Source: Membranipora membranacea
Taxonomy: Eukaryota > Bryozoa > Gymnolaemata > Cheilostomatida > Membraniporidae
Assembly (NCBI GenBank): GCA_914767715.1
Contig: OU612067.1
Span: 13,275,001 to 13,339,000 of the forward strand
Reading direction: 5' to 3'
DNA: 64,000 nucleotides
Shown piece by piece: positions 10,036-23,400 of the stretch. The position numbers were made by a program, and so were the translations under genes. The notes beneath the pieces were generated by a model, which was not told the origin of the DNA, did not search any database, and worked only from the letters and a program-made list of their open reading frames with translations. Each line of letters starts with the position of its first letter. The stretch's first letter is position 1.

Positions 10036-13000
10036 CGCTTTTTTTTCGCTCAGATCAAAAAATAGATTTGCTTCCAACTCACCTCATAAGGAGGAGCAAC
10101 TCCTGCTGATCTCAAATCTGCAAGCGGTTTGGCTCTGCTGCTTTTCATTCTCCGTCAGCGTTCGTTTTAATTAGGGTCACTTTTGCTAAAAAAAAACATG
10201 CCAAACGGCAGCATTGAAAAATTAAATCTCTGTTCGATTCTTATCAAACTCCGACCAGTTCAAGCTCTTATTGGCCTTACTCAAAATCCAGAATATCGGA
10301 ATCCTCGGATTAACTGGTGGGTAATAACGCTGACTTGAAATTTCGAAAAATATACAAAGGGAGGGTATCACGCTTTTTTTTCGCTCAGATCAAAAAATAG
10401 ATTTGCTTCCAACTCACCTCATAAGGAGGAGCAACTCCTGCTGATCTCAAATCTGCAAACCGTTTGGCTCTGCTGCTTTTCCTTCTCCGTCAGCGTTCGT
10501 TTTAATTAGGGTCACTTTTGCTAAAAAAAAACATGCCAAACGTCAGCATTGAAAAATTAAATCTCGTTTCGATTCTTATCAAACTCCGACCAGTTCAAGC
10601 TCTTATTGGCCTTACTTAAAATCCAGAATATCGGAATCCTCGGATTAACTGGTGGGTAATAACGCTGACTTGAAATTTCGAAAAATATACCAAGGGAGGG
10701 TATCACGCTTTTTTTTCGGTCAGATCAAAAAATAGTTTTGCTTCCAACTCACCTCATAAGGAGGAGCAACTCCTGCTGATCTCAAATCTGCAAACCGTTT
10801 GGCTCTGCTGCTTTTCATTCTCCGTCAGCGCTCGTTTTAATTAGGGTCACTTTTGCTAAAAAAAAACATGCCAAACGGCAGCATTGAAAAATTAAATCTC
10901 TGTTCGATTCTTATCAAACTCCGACCAGTTCAAGCTCTTATTGGCCTTACTCAAAATCCAGAATATCGGAATCCTCGGATTAACTGGTGGGTAATAACGC
11001 TGACTTGAATTTTCGAAAAATATACCAAGGGAGGGTATTATGCTTTTTTTTCGCTCAGATCAAAAAGTAGATTTGCTTCCAACTCACCTCCTAAGGAGGA
11101 GCAACTCCTGCTGATCTCAAATCTGCAAACCGTTTGGCTCTGCTGCTTTTCATTCTCCGTCAGCGTTCGTTTTAATTAGGGTCACTTTTGCTAAAAAAAA
11201 CATGCCAAACGGCAGCATTGAAAAATTAAATCTCTGTTCGATTTTTATCAAACTCCGACCAGTTCAAGCTCTTATTGGCTTTACTCAAAATCCAGAATAT
11301 CGGAATCCTCAGATTAACTGGTGGGTGATAACGCTGACTTGAAATTTCGAAAAATATACCAAGGGAGGGTATCACGCTTTTTTTTCGCTCAGATCAAAAA
11401 ATAGATTTGCTTCCAACTCACCTCATAAGGAGGAGCAACTCCTGCTGATCTCAAATCTGCAAACCGTTTGGCTCTGCTGCTTTTCATACTCCGTCAGCGT
11501 TCGTTTTAATTAGGGTCACTTTTGCTAAAAAAAAACATGCCAAACGGCAGCATTGAAAATTTAAATCTCTGTTCGATTCTTATCAAACTCCGACCAGTTC
11601 AAGCTCTTATTGGCCTTACTCAAAATCCAGAATATCGGAATCCTCGGATTAACTGGTTGGTAATAACGCTGACTTGAAATTTCGAAAAATATACCAAGGG
11701 AGGGTATCACGCTTTTTTTTCGCTCAGATCAAAAAATAGATTTGCTTCCAACTCACCTCATAAGGAGTAGCAACTCCTGCTGATCTCAAATCTGCAAACC
11801 GTTTGGCTCTGCTGCTTTTCATTCTCCGTCAGCGTTCGTTTTAATTAGGGTCACTTTTGATAAAAAAAAACATGCCAAACGGCAGCATTGAAAAATTAAA
11901 TCTCTGTTCGATTCTGATCAAACTCCGACCAGTTCAAGCTCTTATTGGCCTTACTCAAAATCCAGAATATCGGAATCCTCGGATTAACTGGTGGGTAATA
12001 ACGCTGACTTGAAATTTCGAAAAATATACCAAGGGAGGGTATCACGCTTTTTTTTCGCTCAGATCAAAAAATAGATTTGCTTCCAACTCACCTCATAAGG
12101 AGGAGCAACTCCTGCTGATCTCAAATCTGCAAACCGTTTGGCTCTGCTGCTTTTCATTCTCCGTCAGCGTTCGTTTTAATTAGGGTCACTTTTGCTAAAA
12201 AAAACATGCCAAACGGCAGCATTGAAAAATTAAATCTCTGTTCGATTCTTATCAAACTCCGACCAGTTCAAGCTCTTATTGGCCTTACTCAAAATCCAGA
12301 ATATCGGAATCCTCTGATTAACTGGTGGGTTATAACGCTGACTTGAAGTTTCGAAAAATATACCAAGGGAGGGTATCACGCTTTTTTTTCGCTCAGATCA
12401 AAAAATAGATTTGCTTCCAACTCACCTCATAAGGAGGAGCAACTCCTGCTGATCTCAAATCTGCAAACGGTTTGGCTCTGCTGCTTTTCATTCTCCGTCA
12501 GCGTTCGTTTTAATTAGGGTCACTTTTGCTAAAAAAAAACTTGCCAAACGGCAGCATTGAAAAATTAAATCTCTGTTCGATTCTTATCAAACTCCGACCA
12601 GTTCAAGCTCTTATTGGCCTAACTCAAAATCCAGAATATCGGAATCCTCGGATTAACTGGTGGGTAATAACGCTGACTTGAAATTTCGAAAAATATACAA
12701 AGGGAGGGTATCACGCTTTTTTTTCGCTCAGATCAAAAAATAGATTTGCTTCCAACTCACCTCATAAGGAGGAGCAACTCCTGCTGATCTCAAATCTGCA
12801 AACCGTTTGGCTCTGCTGCTTTTCCTTCTCCGTCAGCGTTCGTTTTAATTAGGGTCACTTTTGCTAAAAAAAAACATGCCAAACGTCAGCATTGAAAAAT
12901 TAAATCTCTGTTCGATTCTGATCAAACTCCGACCAGTTCAAGCTCTTATTGGCCTTACTCAAAATCCAGAATATCGGAATCCTCGGATTAACTGGTGGGT

Positions 13001-13048
13001 AATAACGCTGACTTGAAATTTCGAAAAATATACCAAGGGAGGGTATCA
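10036..13048. repeat. Shuffled block of nine monomers
   Basis: Monomer starts: 10036, 10371, 10706, 11041, 11375, 11710, 12045, 12379, 12714. Markers in order: E-like ('caagcggtttgg', ends 'tatacaaagg'); 'ttccttctcc' with 'aacgtcagc' and 'ctcgtttcg'; 'cggtcag' ending 'gaattttcg'; G-like 'attatgc' with 'cctcctaagg'; 'catactccg' with 'gaaaatttaaat' and 'ggttggtaat'; 'ggagtagc' with 'ttttgataaa'; D-like; E-like with 'aacttgcc'; 'ttccttctcc' with 'gattctgatc'. The sequence D, E, 'ttccttctcc' recurs three times between 9702 and 15055. Confidence 0.82.
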
Positions 13049-16000
13049 CGCTTTTTTTTCGCTCAGATCAAAAATTAGATTTGCTTCCAACTCACCTCAT
13101 AAGGAGGAGCAACTCCTGCTGATCTCAAATCTGCAAACCGTTTGGCTCTGCTGCTTTTCATTCTCCATCAGCGTTCGTTTTAATTAGGGTCACTTTTGCT
13201 AAAAAAAAACATGCCAAACGGCAGCATTGAAAAATTAAATCTCTGTTCGATTCTTATCAAACTCCGACCAGTTCAAGCTCTTATTGGCCTTACTCAAAAT
13301 CCAGAATATCGGAATCCTCGGATTAACTGGTAGGTAATAACGCTGACTTGAAATTTCGAAAAATATACCAAGGGAGGGTATCACGCTTTTTTTTGGTCAG
13401 ATCAAAAAATAGTTTTGCTTCCAACTCACCTCATAAGGAGGAGCAACTCCTGCTGATCTCAAACCTGCAAACCGTTTGGCTCTGCTGCTTTTCATTCTCC
13501 GTCAGCGTTCGTTTTAATTAGGGTCACTTTTGCTAAAAAAAAACATGCCAAACGGCAGCATTGAAAAATTAAATCTCTGTTCGAGTCTTATCAAACTCCG
13601 ACCAGTTCAAGCTCTTATTGGCCTTACTCAAAATCCAGAATATCGGACTCCTCGGATTAACTGGTGGGTAATAACGCTGACTTGAAATTTCGAAAAATAT
13701 ACCAAGGGAGGGTATCACGCTTTTTTTTCGCTCAGATCAAAAAATAGATTTGCTTCCAACTCACCTCATAAGGAGGAGCAACTCCTGCTGATCTAAAATC
13801 TGCAAACCGTTTGGCTCTGCTGCTTTTCATTCTCCGTCAGCGTTCGTTTTAAATAGGGTCATTTTTGCTAAAAAAAACATGCCAAACGGCAGCATTGAAA
13901 AATTAAATCTCTGTTCGATTCTTATCAAACTCCGACCAGTTCAAGCTCTTATTGGCCTTACTCAAAATCCAGAATATCGGAATCCTCGGATTAACTGGTG
14001 GGTTATAAGGCTGACTTGAAATTTCGAAAAATATACCAAAGAAGGGTATCACGCTTTTTCTTCGCTCAGATCAAAAAATAGATTTGCTTCCAACTCACCT
14101 CATAAGGAGGAGCAACTCCTGCTGATCTCAAATCTGCAAACCGTTTGGCTCTGCTGCTTTTCATTCTCCGTCAGCGTTCGTTTTAATTATTGTCACTTTT
14201 GCTAAAAAAAACATGCCAAACGGCAGCATTGAAAAATTAAATCTCTGTTCGATTCTTATCAAACTCCGACCAGTTCAAGCTCTTATTGGCCTTACTCAAA
14301 ATCCAGAATATCGGAATCCTCTGATTAACTGGTGGGTTATAACGCTGACTTGAAATTTCGAAAAATATACCAAGGGAGGGTATCACGCTTTTTTTTCGCT
14401 CAAATCAAAAAATAGATTTGCTTCCAACTCACCTCATAAGAAGGAGCAACTCCTGCTGATCTCAAATCTGCAAACGGTTTGGCTCTGCTGCTTTTCATTC
14501 TCCGTCAGCGTTCGTTTTAATTAGGGTCACTTTTGCTAAAAAAAAAACATGCCAAACGGCAGCATTGAAAAATTAAATCTCTGTTCGATTCTTATCAAAC
14601 TCCGACCAGTTCAAGCTCTTATTGGCCTTACTCAAAATCCAGAATATCGGAATCCTCGGATTAACTGGTGGGTAATAACGCTGACTTGAAATTTCGAAAA
14701 ATATACAAAGGGAGGGTATCACGCTTTTTTTTCGCTCAGATCAAAAAATAGATTTGCTTCCAACTCACCTCATAAGGAGGAGCAACTCCTGCTGATCTCA
14801 AATCTGCAAACCGTTTGGCTCTGCTGCTTTTCCTTCTCCGTCAGCGTTCGTTTTAATTAGGGTCACTTTTGCTAAAAAAAAACATGCCAAACGTCAGCAT
14901 TAAAAATTAAATCTCGTTTCGATTCTTATCAAACTCCGACCAGTTCAAGCTCTTATTGGCCTTACTTAAAATCCAGAATATCGGAATCCTCGGATTAACT
15001 GGTGGGTAATAACGCTGACTTGAAATTTCGAAAAATATACCAAGGGAGGGTATCACGCTTTTTTTTCGGTCAGATCAAAAAATAGTTTTGCTTCCAACTC
15101 ACCTCATAAGGAGGAGCAACTCCTGCTGATCTCAAATCTGCAAACCGTTTGGCTCTGCTGCTTTTCATTCTCCGTCAGCGTTCGTTTTAATTAGGGTCAC
15201 TTTTGCTAAAAAAAAACATGCCAAACGGCAGCATTGAAAAATTAAATCTCTGTTCGATTCTTATCAAACTCCGACCAGTTCAAGCTCTTATTGGCCTTAC
15301 TCAAAATCCAGAATATCGGAATCCTCGGATTAACTGGTGGGTAATAACGCTGACTTGAATTTTCGAAAAATATACCAAGGGAGGGTATCATGCTTTTTTT
15401 TCGCTCAGATCAAAAAATAGATTTGCTTCCAACTCACCTCCTAAGGAGGAGCAACTCCTGCTGATCTCAAATCTGCAAACCGTTTGGCTCTGCTGCTTTT
15501 CATACTCCGTCAGCGTTCGTTTTAATTAGGGTCACTTTTGCTAAAAAAAAACATGCCAAACGGCAGCATTGAAAATTTAAATCTCTGTTCGATTCTTATC
15601 AAACTCCGACCAGTTCAAGCTCTTATTGGCCTTACTCAAAATCCAGAATATCGGAATCCTCGGATTAACTGGTTGGTAATAACGCTGACTTGAAATTTCG
15701 AAAAATATACCAAGGGAGGGTATCACGCTTTTTTTTCGCTCAGATCAAAAAATAGATTTGCTTCCAACTCACCTCATGAGGAGTAGCAACTCCTGCTGAT
15801 CTCAAATCTGCAAACCGTTTGGCTCTGCTGCTTTTCATTCTTCGTCAGCGTTCGTTTTAATTAGGGTCACTTTTGCTAAAAAAAAACATGCCAAACGGCA
15901 GCATTGAAAAATTAAATCTCTGTTCGATTCTGATCAAACTCCGACCAGTTCAAGCTCTTATTGGCCTTCTTCAAAATCCAGAATATCGGAATCCTCGGAT

Positions 16001-16730
16001 TAACTGGTGGGTAATAACGCTGACTTGAAATTTAGAAAAATATACCAAGGGAGGGTATCACGCTTTTTTTTCGCTCAGATCAAAAAATAGATTTGCTTCC
16101 AACTCACCTCATAAGGAGGAGCAACTTTTGCTGATCTCAAATCTGCAAACCGTTTGGCTCTGCTGCTTTTCATTCTCCGTCAGCGTTCGTTGTAATTAGG
16201 GTCACTTTTGCTAAAAAAAAACATGCCAAACGGCAGCATTGAAAAATTAAATCTCTGTTCGATTCTTATCAAACTCCGACCAGTTCAAGCTCTTATTGGC
16301 CTTACTCAAAATCCAGAATATCGGAATCCTCGGATTTACTGGTGGGTAATAACGCTGACTTGAAATTTCGAAAAATATACCAAGGGAGGGTATCACGCTT
16401 TTTTTTCGCTCAGATCAAAAAATAGATTTGCTTCCAACTCACCTCATAAGGAGGAGCAACTCCTGCTGATCTCAAATCTGCAAACCGTTTGGCTCTGCTG
16501 CTTTTCATACTCCGTCAGCATTCGTTTTAAGTAGGGTCACTTTCGCTAAAAAAAAACATGCCAAACGGCAGCATTGAAAAATTAAATCTCTGTTCGATTC
16601 TTATCAAACTCCGACCAGTTCCAGCTCTTATTGGCCTTACTCAAAATCCAGAATATCGGAATCCCTGGATTAACTGGTGGGTAATAACGCTGATTTGAAA
16701 TTTCGAAAAATATACCAAGGGAGGGTATCA
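13049..16730. repeat. Eleven-monomer block echoing 1-1673 and 10371-12044
   Basis: Monomer starts: 13049, 13384, 13718, 14052, 14386, 14722, 15056, 15391, 15726, 16061, 16396. The first five are types A B C D E, as at 1-1673. The next ones match the copies at 10371 ('ctcgtttcg', 'ttacttaaa'), 10706 and 11710. The monomer at 15391 fuses the left part of the 11041 type ('atcatgc', 'cctcctaagg') with the right part of the 11375 type ('catactccg', 'ggttggtaat'), which removes one monomer. The switch is between about 15440 and 15502. Confidence 0.82.
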
Positions 16731-17733
16731 CGCTTTTTTTTCGCTCAGATCAAAAATTAGATTTGCTTCCAACACACCTCATGAGGAGGAGCAACTCCTG
16801 CTGATCTCAAATCTGCAAACCGTTTGGCTCTGCTGCTTTTCATTCTCCATCAGCGTTCGTTTTAATTAGGGTCACTTTTGCTAAAAAAAAACATGCCAAA
16901 CGGCAGCATTGAAAAATTAAATCTCTGTTCGATTATTATCAAACTCCGACCAGTTCAAGCTCTTATTGGCCTTACTCAAAATCCAGAATATCGGAATCCT
17001 CGGATTAACTGGTAGGTAATAACGCTGACTTGAAATTTCGAAAAATATACCAAGGGAGGGTATCACGCTTTTTTTTGGTCAGATCAAAAAATAGTTTTGC
17101 TTCCAACTCACCTCATAAGGAGGAGCAACTCCTGCTGATCTCAAATCTGCAAACTGTTTGGCTCTGCTGCTTTTCATTCTCCGTCAGCGTTCGTTTTAAT
17201 TAGGGTCACTTTTGCTAAAAAAAAACATGCCAAACGGCAGCATTGAAAAATTAAATCTCTGTTCGATTCTCATCAAACTCCGACCAGTTCAAGCTCTTAT
17301 TGGCCTTACTCAAAATCCAGAATATCGGACTCGTCGGATTAACTGGTGGGTAAAAACGCTGACTTGAAATTTCGAAAAATACACCAAGGGAGGGTATCAC
17401 GCTTTTTTTTCGCTCAGATCAAAAAATAGATTTGCTTCCAACTCACCTCATAAGGAGGAGCAACTCCTGCTGATCTCAAATCTGCAAACCGTTTGGCTCT
17501 GCTGCTTTTCATTCTCCGTCAGCGCTCGTTTTAATTAGGGTCATTTTTGCTAAAAAAAACATGCCAAACGGCAGCATTAAAAAATTAAATCTCTGTTCGA
17601 TTCTTATCAAACTCCGACCAGTTCAAGCTCTTATTGGCCTTACTCAAAATCCAGAATATCGGAATCCTCGGATTAACTGGTGGGTAATAACGCTGACTTG
17701 AAATTTCGATAACTATACCAAGGGAGGGTATCA
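16731..17733. repeat. A-B-C' monomer trio
   Basis: Monomer starts: 16731, 17066, 17400. Type A ('aaaaattag', 'ccatcag', 'taggtaat') is followed by B ('ttggtcag', 'cggactcg') and a C'-like copy ('tcatttttgc', 'gcgctcg'), the order seen at 2678-3680. It ends in 'ttcgataac', the first of the 'ttcgata' variants that mark the dimer region to the right. Confidence 0.82.
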
Positions 17734-20412
17734 CGCTTTTTTTTCGCTCAGATCAAAAAATAGATTTGCTTCCAACTCACCTCATAAGGAGGAGCAACTC
17801 CTGCTGATCTCAAATCTGCAAACCGTTTGGCTCTGCTGCTTTTCATTCTCCGTCAGCGTTCGTTTTAATTAGGGTCACTTTTGCTAAAAAAAAACATGCC
17901 AAACGTCAGCATTGAAAAATTAAATCTCTTTTCGATTCTTATCAAACTCCGACCAGTTCAAGCTCTTATTGGCCTTACTCAAAATCCAGAATATTGGAAT
18001 CCTCGGATTAACTGGTGGGTAATAACGCTGACTTGAAATTTCGAAAAATATACCAAGGGAGGGTATCACGCTTTTTTTTCGGTCAGATCAAAAAATAGTT
18101 TTGCTTCCAACTCACCTCATAATGAGGAGCAACTCCTGCTGATCTCAAATCTGCAAACCGTTTGGCTCTGCTGCTTTTCATTCTCCGTCAGCGTTCGTTT
18201 TAATTAGGGTCACTTTTGCTAAAAAAAAACATGCCAAACGGCAGCATTGAAAAATTAAATCTCTGTTTGATTCTTATCAAACTCCGACCAGTTCAAGCTC
18301 TTATTGGCCTTACTCAAAATCCAGAATATCGGAATCCTCGGATTAACTAGTGGGTAATAACGCTGACTTGAAATTTCGATAAATATACCAAGGGAGGGTA
18401 TCACGCTTTTTTTTCGCTCAGATCAAAAAATAGATTTGCTTCCAACTCACCTCATAAGGAGGAGCAACTCCTGCTGATCTCAAATCTGCAAACCGTTTGG
18501 CTCTGCTGCTTTTCATTCTCCGTCAGCGTTCGTTTTAATTAGGGTCACTTTTGCTAAAAAAAAACATGCCAAACGTCAGCATTGAAAAATTAAATCTCTT
18601 TTCGATTCTTATCAAACTCCGACCAGTTCAAGCTCTTATTGGCCTTACTCAAAATCCAGAATATCGGAATCCTCGGATTAACTGGTGGGTAATAACGCTG
18701 ACTTGAAATTTCGAAAAATATACCAAGGGAGGGTATCACGCTTTTTTTTCGGTCAGATCAAAAAATAGTTTTGCTTCCAACTCACCTCATAAGGAGGAGC
18801 AACTCCTGCTGATCTCAAATCTGCAAACCGTTTGGCTCTGCTGCTTTTCATTCTCCGTCAGCGTTCGTATTAATTAGGGTCACTTTTGCTAAAAAAAACA
18901 TGCCAAACGGCAGCATTGAAAAATTAAATCTCTGTTTGATTCTTATCAAACTCCGACCAGTTCAAGCTCTTATTGGCCTTACTCAAAATCCAGAATATCG
19001 GAATCCTCGGATTAACTAGTGGGTAATAACGCTGACTTGAAATTTCGATAAATATACCAAGGGAGGGTATCACGCTTTTTTTTCGCTCAGATCAAAAAAT
19101 AGATTTGCTTCCAACTCACCTCATGAGGAGGAGCAACTCCTGCTGATCTCAAATCTGCAAACCGTTTGACTCTGCTGCTTTTCATTCTCCGTCAGCGTTC
19201 GTTTTAATTAGGGTCACTTTTGCTAAAAAAAAACATGCCAAACGGCGGCATTGAAAAATTAAATCTCTTTTCGATTCTTATCAAACTCCGACCAGTTCAA
19301 GCTCTTATTGGCCTTACTCAAAATCTAGAATATCGGAATGATCGGATTAACTGGTGGGTAATAACGCTGACTTGAAATTTCGAAAAATATACCAAGGGAG
19401 GGTATCACGCTTTTTTTTCGGTCAGATCAAAAAATAGTTTTGCTTCCAACTCACCTCATAAGGAGGAGCAACTCCTGCTGATCTCAAATCTGCAAACTGT
19501 TTGGCTCTGCTGCTTTTCATTCTCCGTCAGCGTTCGTTTTAATTAGGGTCACTCTTGCTAAAAAAAAACATGCCAAACGGCAGCATTGAAAAATTAAATC
19601 TCTGTTTGATTCTTATCAAACTCCGACCAGTTCAAGCTCTAATTGGCCTTACCCAAAATCCAGAATATCGGAATCCTCGGATTAACTAGTGGGTAATAAC
19701 GCTGACTTGAAATTTCGATAAATATACCAAGGGAGGGTATCACGCTTTTTTTTCGCTCGGATCAAAAAATAGATTTGCTTCCAACTCACCTCATAAGGAG
19801 GAGCAACTCCTGCTGATCTCAAATCTGCAAACCGTTTGACTCTGCTGCTTTTCATTCTCCGTCAGCGTTCGTTTTAATTAGGGTCACTTTTGCTAAAAAA
19901 AAACATGCCAAACGGCGGCATTGAAAAATTAAATCTCTTTTCGATTCTTATCAAACTCCGACCAGTTCAAGCTCTTATTGGCCTTACTCAAAATCTAGAA
20001 TATCGGAATGATCGGATTAACTGGTGGGTAATAACGCTGACTTGAAATTTCGAAAAATATACCAAGGGAGGGTATCACGCTTTTTTTTCGGTCAGATCAA
20101 AAAATAGTTTTGCTTCCAACTCACCTCATAAGGAGGAGCAACTCCTGCTGATCTCAAATCTGCAAACCGTTTGGCTCTGCTGCTTTTCATTCTCCGTCAG
20201 CGTTCGTTTTAATTAGGGTCACTCTTGCTAAAAAAAAACATGCCAAACGGCAGCATTGAAAAATTAAATCTCTGTTCGATTCTTATCAAACTCCGACCAG
20301 TTCAAGCTCTTATTGGCCTTACTCAAAATCCAGAATATCGGAATCCCTGGATTAACTGGTGGGTAATAACGCTGACTTGAAATTTCGAAAAATATACCAA
20401 GGGAGGGTATCA
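17734..20412. repeat. Dimer HOR, four copies of ~670 bp
   Basis: Units: 17734-18403, 18404-19072, 19073-19742, 19743-20412, with inner monomers starting at 18069, 18739, 19408 and 20078. The first monomer of each pair has 'ctctttt' before 'cgattc' and 'aacgtcagc' or 'aacggcggc'. The second has 'cggtcag', and in the first three pairs 'ctgtttgattc', 'actagtgg' and 'ttcgataaat'. Pairs three and four share further changes ('gtttgactctg', 'aatctagaat', 'gaatgatcgg'), so they arose from one another most recently. The second monomer of the last pair departs to 'aatccctgg'. Confidence 0.88.
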
Positions 20413-23400
20413 CGCTTTTTTTTCGCTCAGATCAAAAATTACATTTGCTTCCAACTCACCTCATAAGGAGGAGCAACTCCTGCTGATCTCAAATCTGCAA
20501 ACCGTTTGGCTCTGCTGCTTTTCATTCTCCGTTAGCGTTCGTTTTAATTAGGGTCACTTTTGCTAAAAAAAAACATGCCAAACGGCAGCATTGAAAAATT
20601 AAATCTCTGTTCAATTCTTATCAAACTCCGACCAGTTCAAGCTCTTATTGGCCTTACTCAAAATCCAGAATATCGGACTCCTCGGATTAACTGGTGGGTA
20701 ATAACGCTGACTTGAAATTTCGAAAAATATACCAAGGGAGGGTATCACGCGTTTTTTTCGCTCAGATCAAAATATAGATTTGCTTCCAACTCACCTCATA
20801 AGGAGGAGCAACTCCTGCTGATCTCATATCTGCAAACCGTTTGGCTCTGCTGCTTTTCATTCTCCGTCAGCGTTCGTTTTAATTAGGGTCACTTTTGCTA
20901 AAAAAAAACATGCCAAACGTCAGCATTGAAAAATTAAATCTCTTTTCGATTCTTATCAAACTCCGACCAGTTCAAGCTCTTATTGGCCTTACTCAAAATC
21001 CAGAATATTGGAATCCTCGGATTAACTGGTGGGTAATAACGCTGACTTGAAATTTCGAAAAATATACCAAGGGAGGGTATCACGCTTTTTTTTCGGTCAG
21101 ATCAAAAAATAGTTTTGCTTCCAACTCACCTCATAATGAGGAGCAACTCCTGCTGATCTCAAATCTGCAAACCGTTTGGCTCTGCTGCTTTTCATTCTCC
21201 GTCAGCGTTCGTTTTAATTAGGGTCACTTTTGCTAAAAAAAAACATGCCAAACGTCAGCATTGAAAAATTAAATCTCTTTTCGATTCTTATCAAACTCCG
21301 ACCAGTTCAAGCTCTTATTGGCCTTACTCAAAATCCAGCATAACGGAATCCTCGGATTAACTGGTGGGTAATAACGCTGACTTGAAATTTCGAAAAATAT
21401 ACCAAGGGAGGGTATCACGCTTTTTTTTCGGTCAGATCAAAAAATAGTTTTGCTTCCAACTCACCTCATAAGGAGGAGCAACTCCTGCTGATCTCAAATC
21501 TGCAAACCGTTTGGCTCTGCTGCTTTTCATTCTCCGTCAGCGTTCGTTTTAATTAGGGTCACTTTTGCTAAAAAAAAACATGCCAAACGGCAGCATTGAA
21601 AAATTAAATCTCTGTTCGATTCTTATCAAACTCCGACCAGTTCCAGCTCTTATTGGCCTTACTCAAAATCCAGAATATCGGAATCCCTGGATTAACTGGT
21701 GGGTAATAACGCTGACTTGAAATTTCGAAAAATATACCAAGGGAGGGTATCACGCTTTTTTTTCGCTCAGATCAAAATTTAGATTTGCTTCCAACTTACC
21801 TCATAAGGAGGAGCAACTCCTGCTGATCTCAAATCTGCAAACCGTTTGGCTCTGCTGCTTTTCATTCTCCATCAGCGTTCGTTTTAACTAGGGTCACTTT
21901 TGCTAAAAAAAAACATGCCAAACGGCAGCATTGAAAAATTAAATCTCTGTTCGATTCTTATCAAACTCCGACCAGTTCAAGCTCTTATTGGCCTTACTCA
22001 AAATCCAGAATATCGGAATCCTCGGATTAACTGGTAGGTAATAACGCTGACTTGAAATTTCGAAAAATATACCAAGGGAGGGTATCACGCTTTTTTTTGG
22101 TCAGATCAAAAAATAGTTTTGCTTCCAACTCACCTCATAAGGAGGAGCAACTCCTGCTGATCTCAAATCTGCAAACCGTTTGGCTCTGCTGCTTTTCATT
22201 CTCCGTCAGCGTTCGTTTTAATTAGGATCACTTTTGCTAAAAAAAAACATGCCAAACGGCAGCATTGAAAAATTAAATCTCTGTTCCATTCTTATCAAAC
22301 TCCGACCAGTTCAAGCTCTTATTGGCCTTACTCAAAATCCAGAATATCGGACTCCTCGGATTAACTGGTGGGTAATAACGCTGACTTGAAATTTCGAAAA
22401 ATATACCAAGGGAGGGTATCACGCTTTTTTTTCGCTCAGATCAAAAAATAGATTTGCTTCCAACTCACCTCATAAGGAGGAGCAACTCCTGCTGATCTCA
22501 AATCTGCAAACCGTTTGGCTCTGCTGCTTTTCATTCTCCGTCAGCGTTCGTTTTAATTAGGGTCACTTTTGCTAAAAAAACATGCCAAACGGCAGCATTG
22601 AAAAATTAAATCTCTGTTCGATTCTTATCAAACTCCGACCAGTTCAAGCTCTTATTGGCCTTACTCAAAATCCAGAATATCGGAATCCTCGGATTAACTG
22701 GTGGGTAATAACGCTGACTTGAAATTTCGATAAATATACCAAGGGAGGGTATCACACTTTTTTTTCGCTCAGATCAAAAAATAGATTTGCTTCCAACTCA
22801 CCTCATAAGGAGGAGCAACTCCTGCTGATCTCAAATCTGCAAACCGTTTGGCTCTGCTGCTTTTCATTCTCCGTCAGCGTTCGTTTTAATTAGGGTCACT
22901 TTTGCTAAAAAAAAACATGCCAAACGTCAGCATTGAAAAATTAAATCTCTTTTCGATTCTTATCAAACTCCGACCAGTTCAAGCTCTTATTGGCCTTACT
23001 CAAAATCCAGAATATCGGAATCCTCGGATTAACTGGTGGGTAATAACGCTGACTTGAAATTTCGAAAAATATACCAAGGGAGGGTATCACGCTTTTTTTT
23101 CGGTCAGATCAAAAAATAGTTTTGCTTCCAACTCACCTCATAAGGAGGAGCAACTCCTGCTGATCTCAAATCTGCAAACCGTTTGGCTCTGCTGCTTTTC
23201 ATTCTCCGTCAGCGTTCGTTTTAATTATGGTCACTTTTGCTAAAAAAAACATGCCAAACGGCAGCATTGAAAAATTAAATCTCTGTTCGATTCTTATCAA
23301 ACTCCGACCAGTTCAAGCTCTTATTGGCCTTACTCAAAATCCAGAATATCGGAATCCTCGGATTAACTGGTGGGTAATAACGCTGACTTGAAATTTCGAA

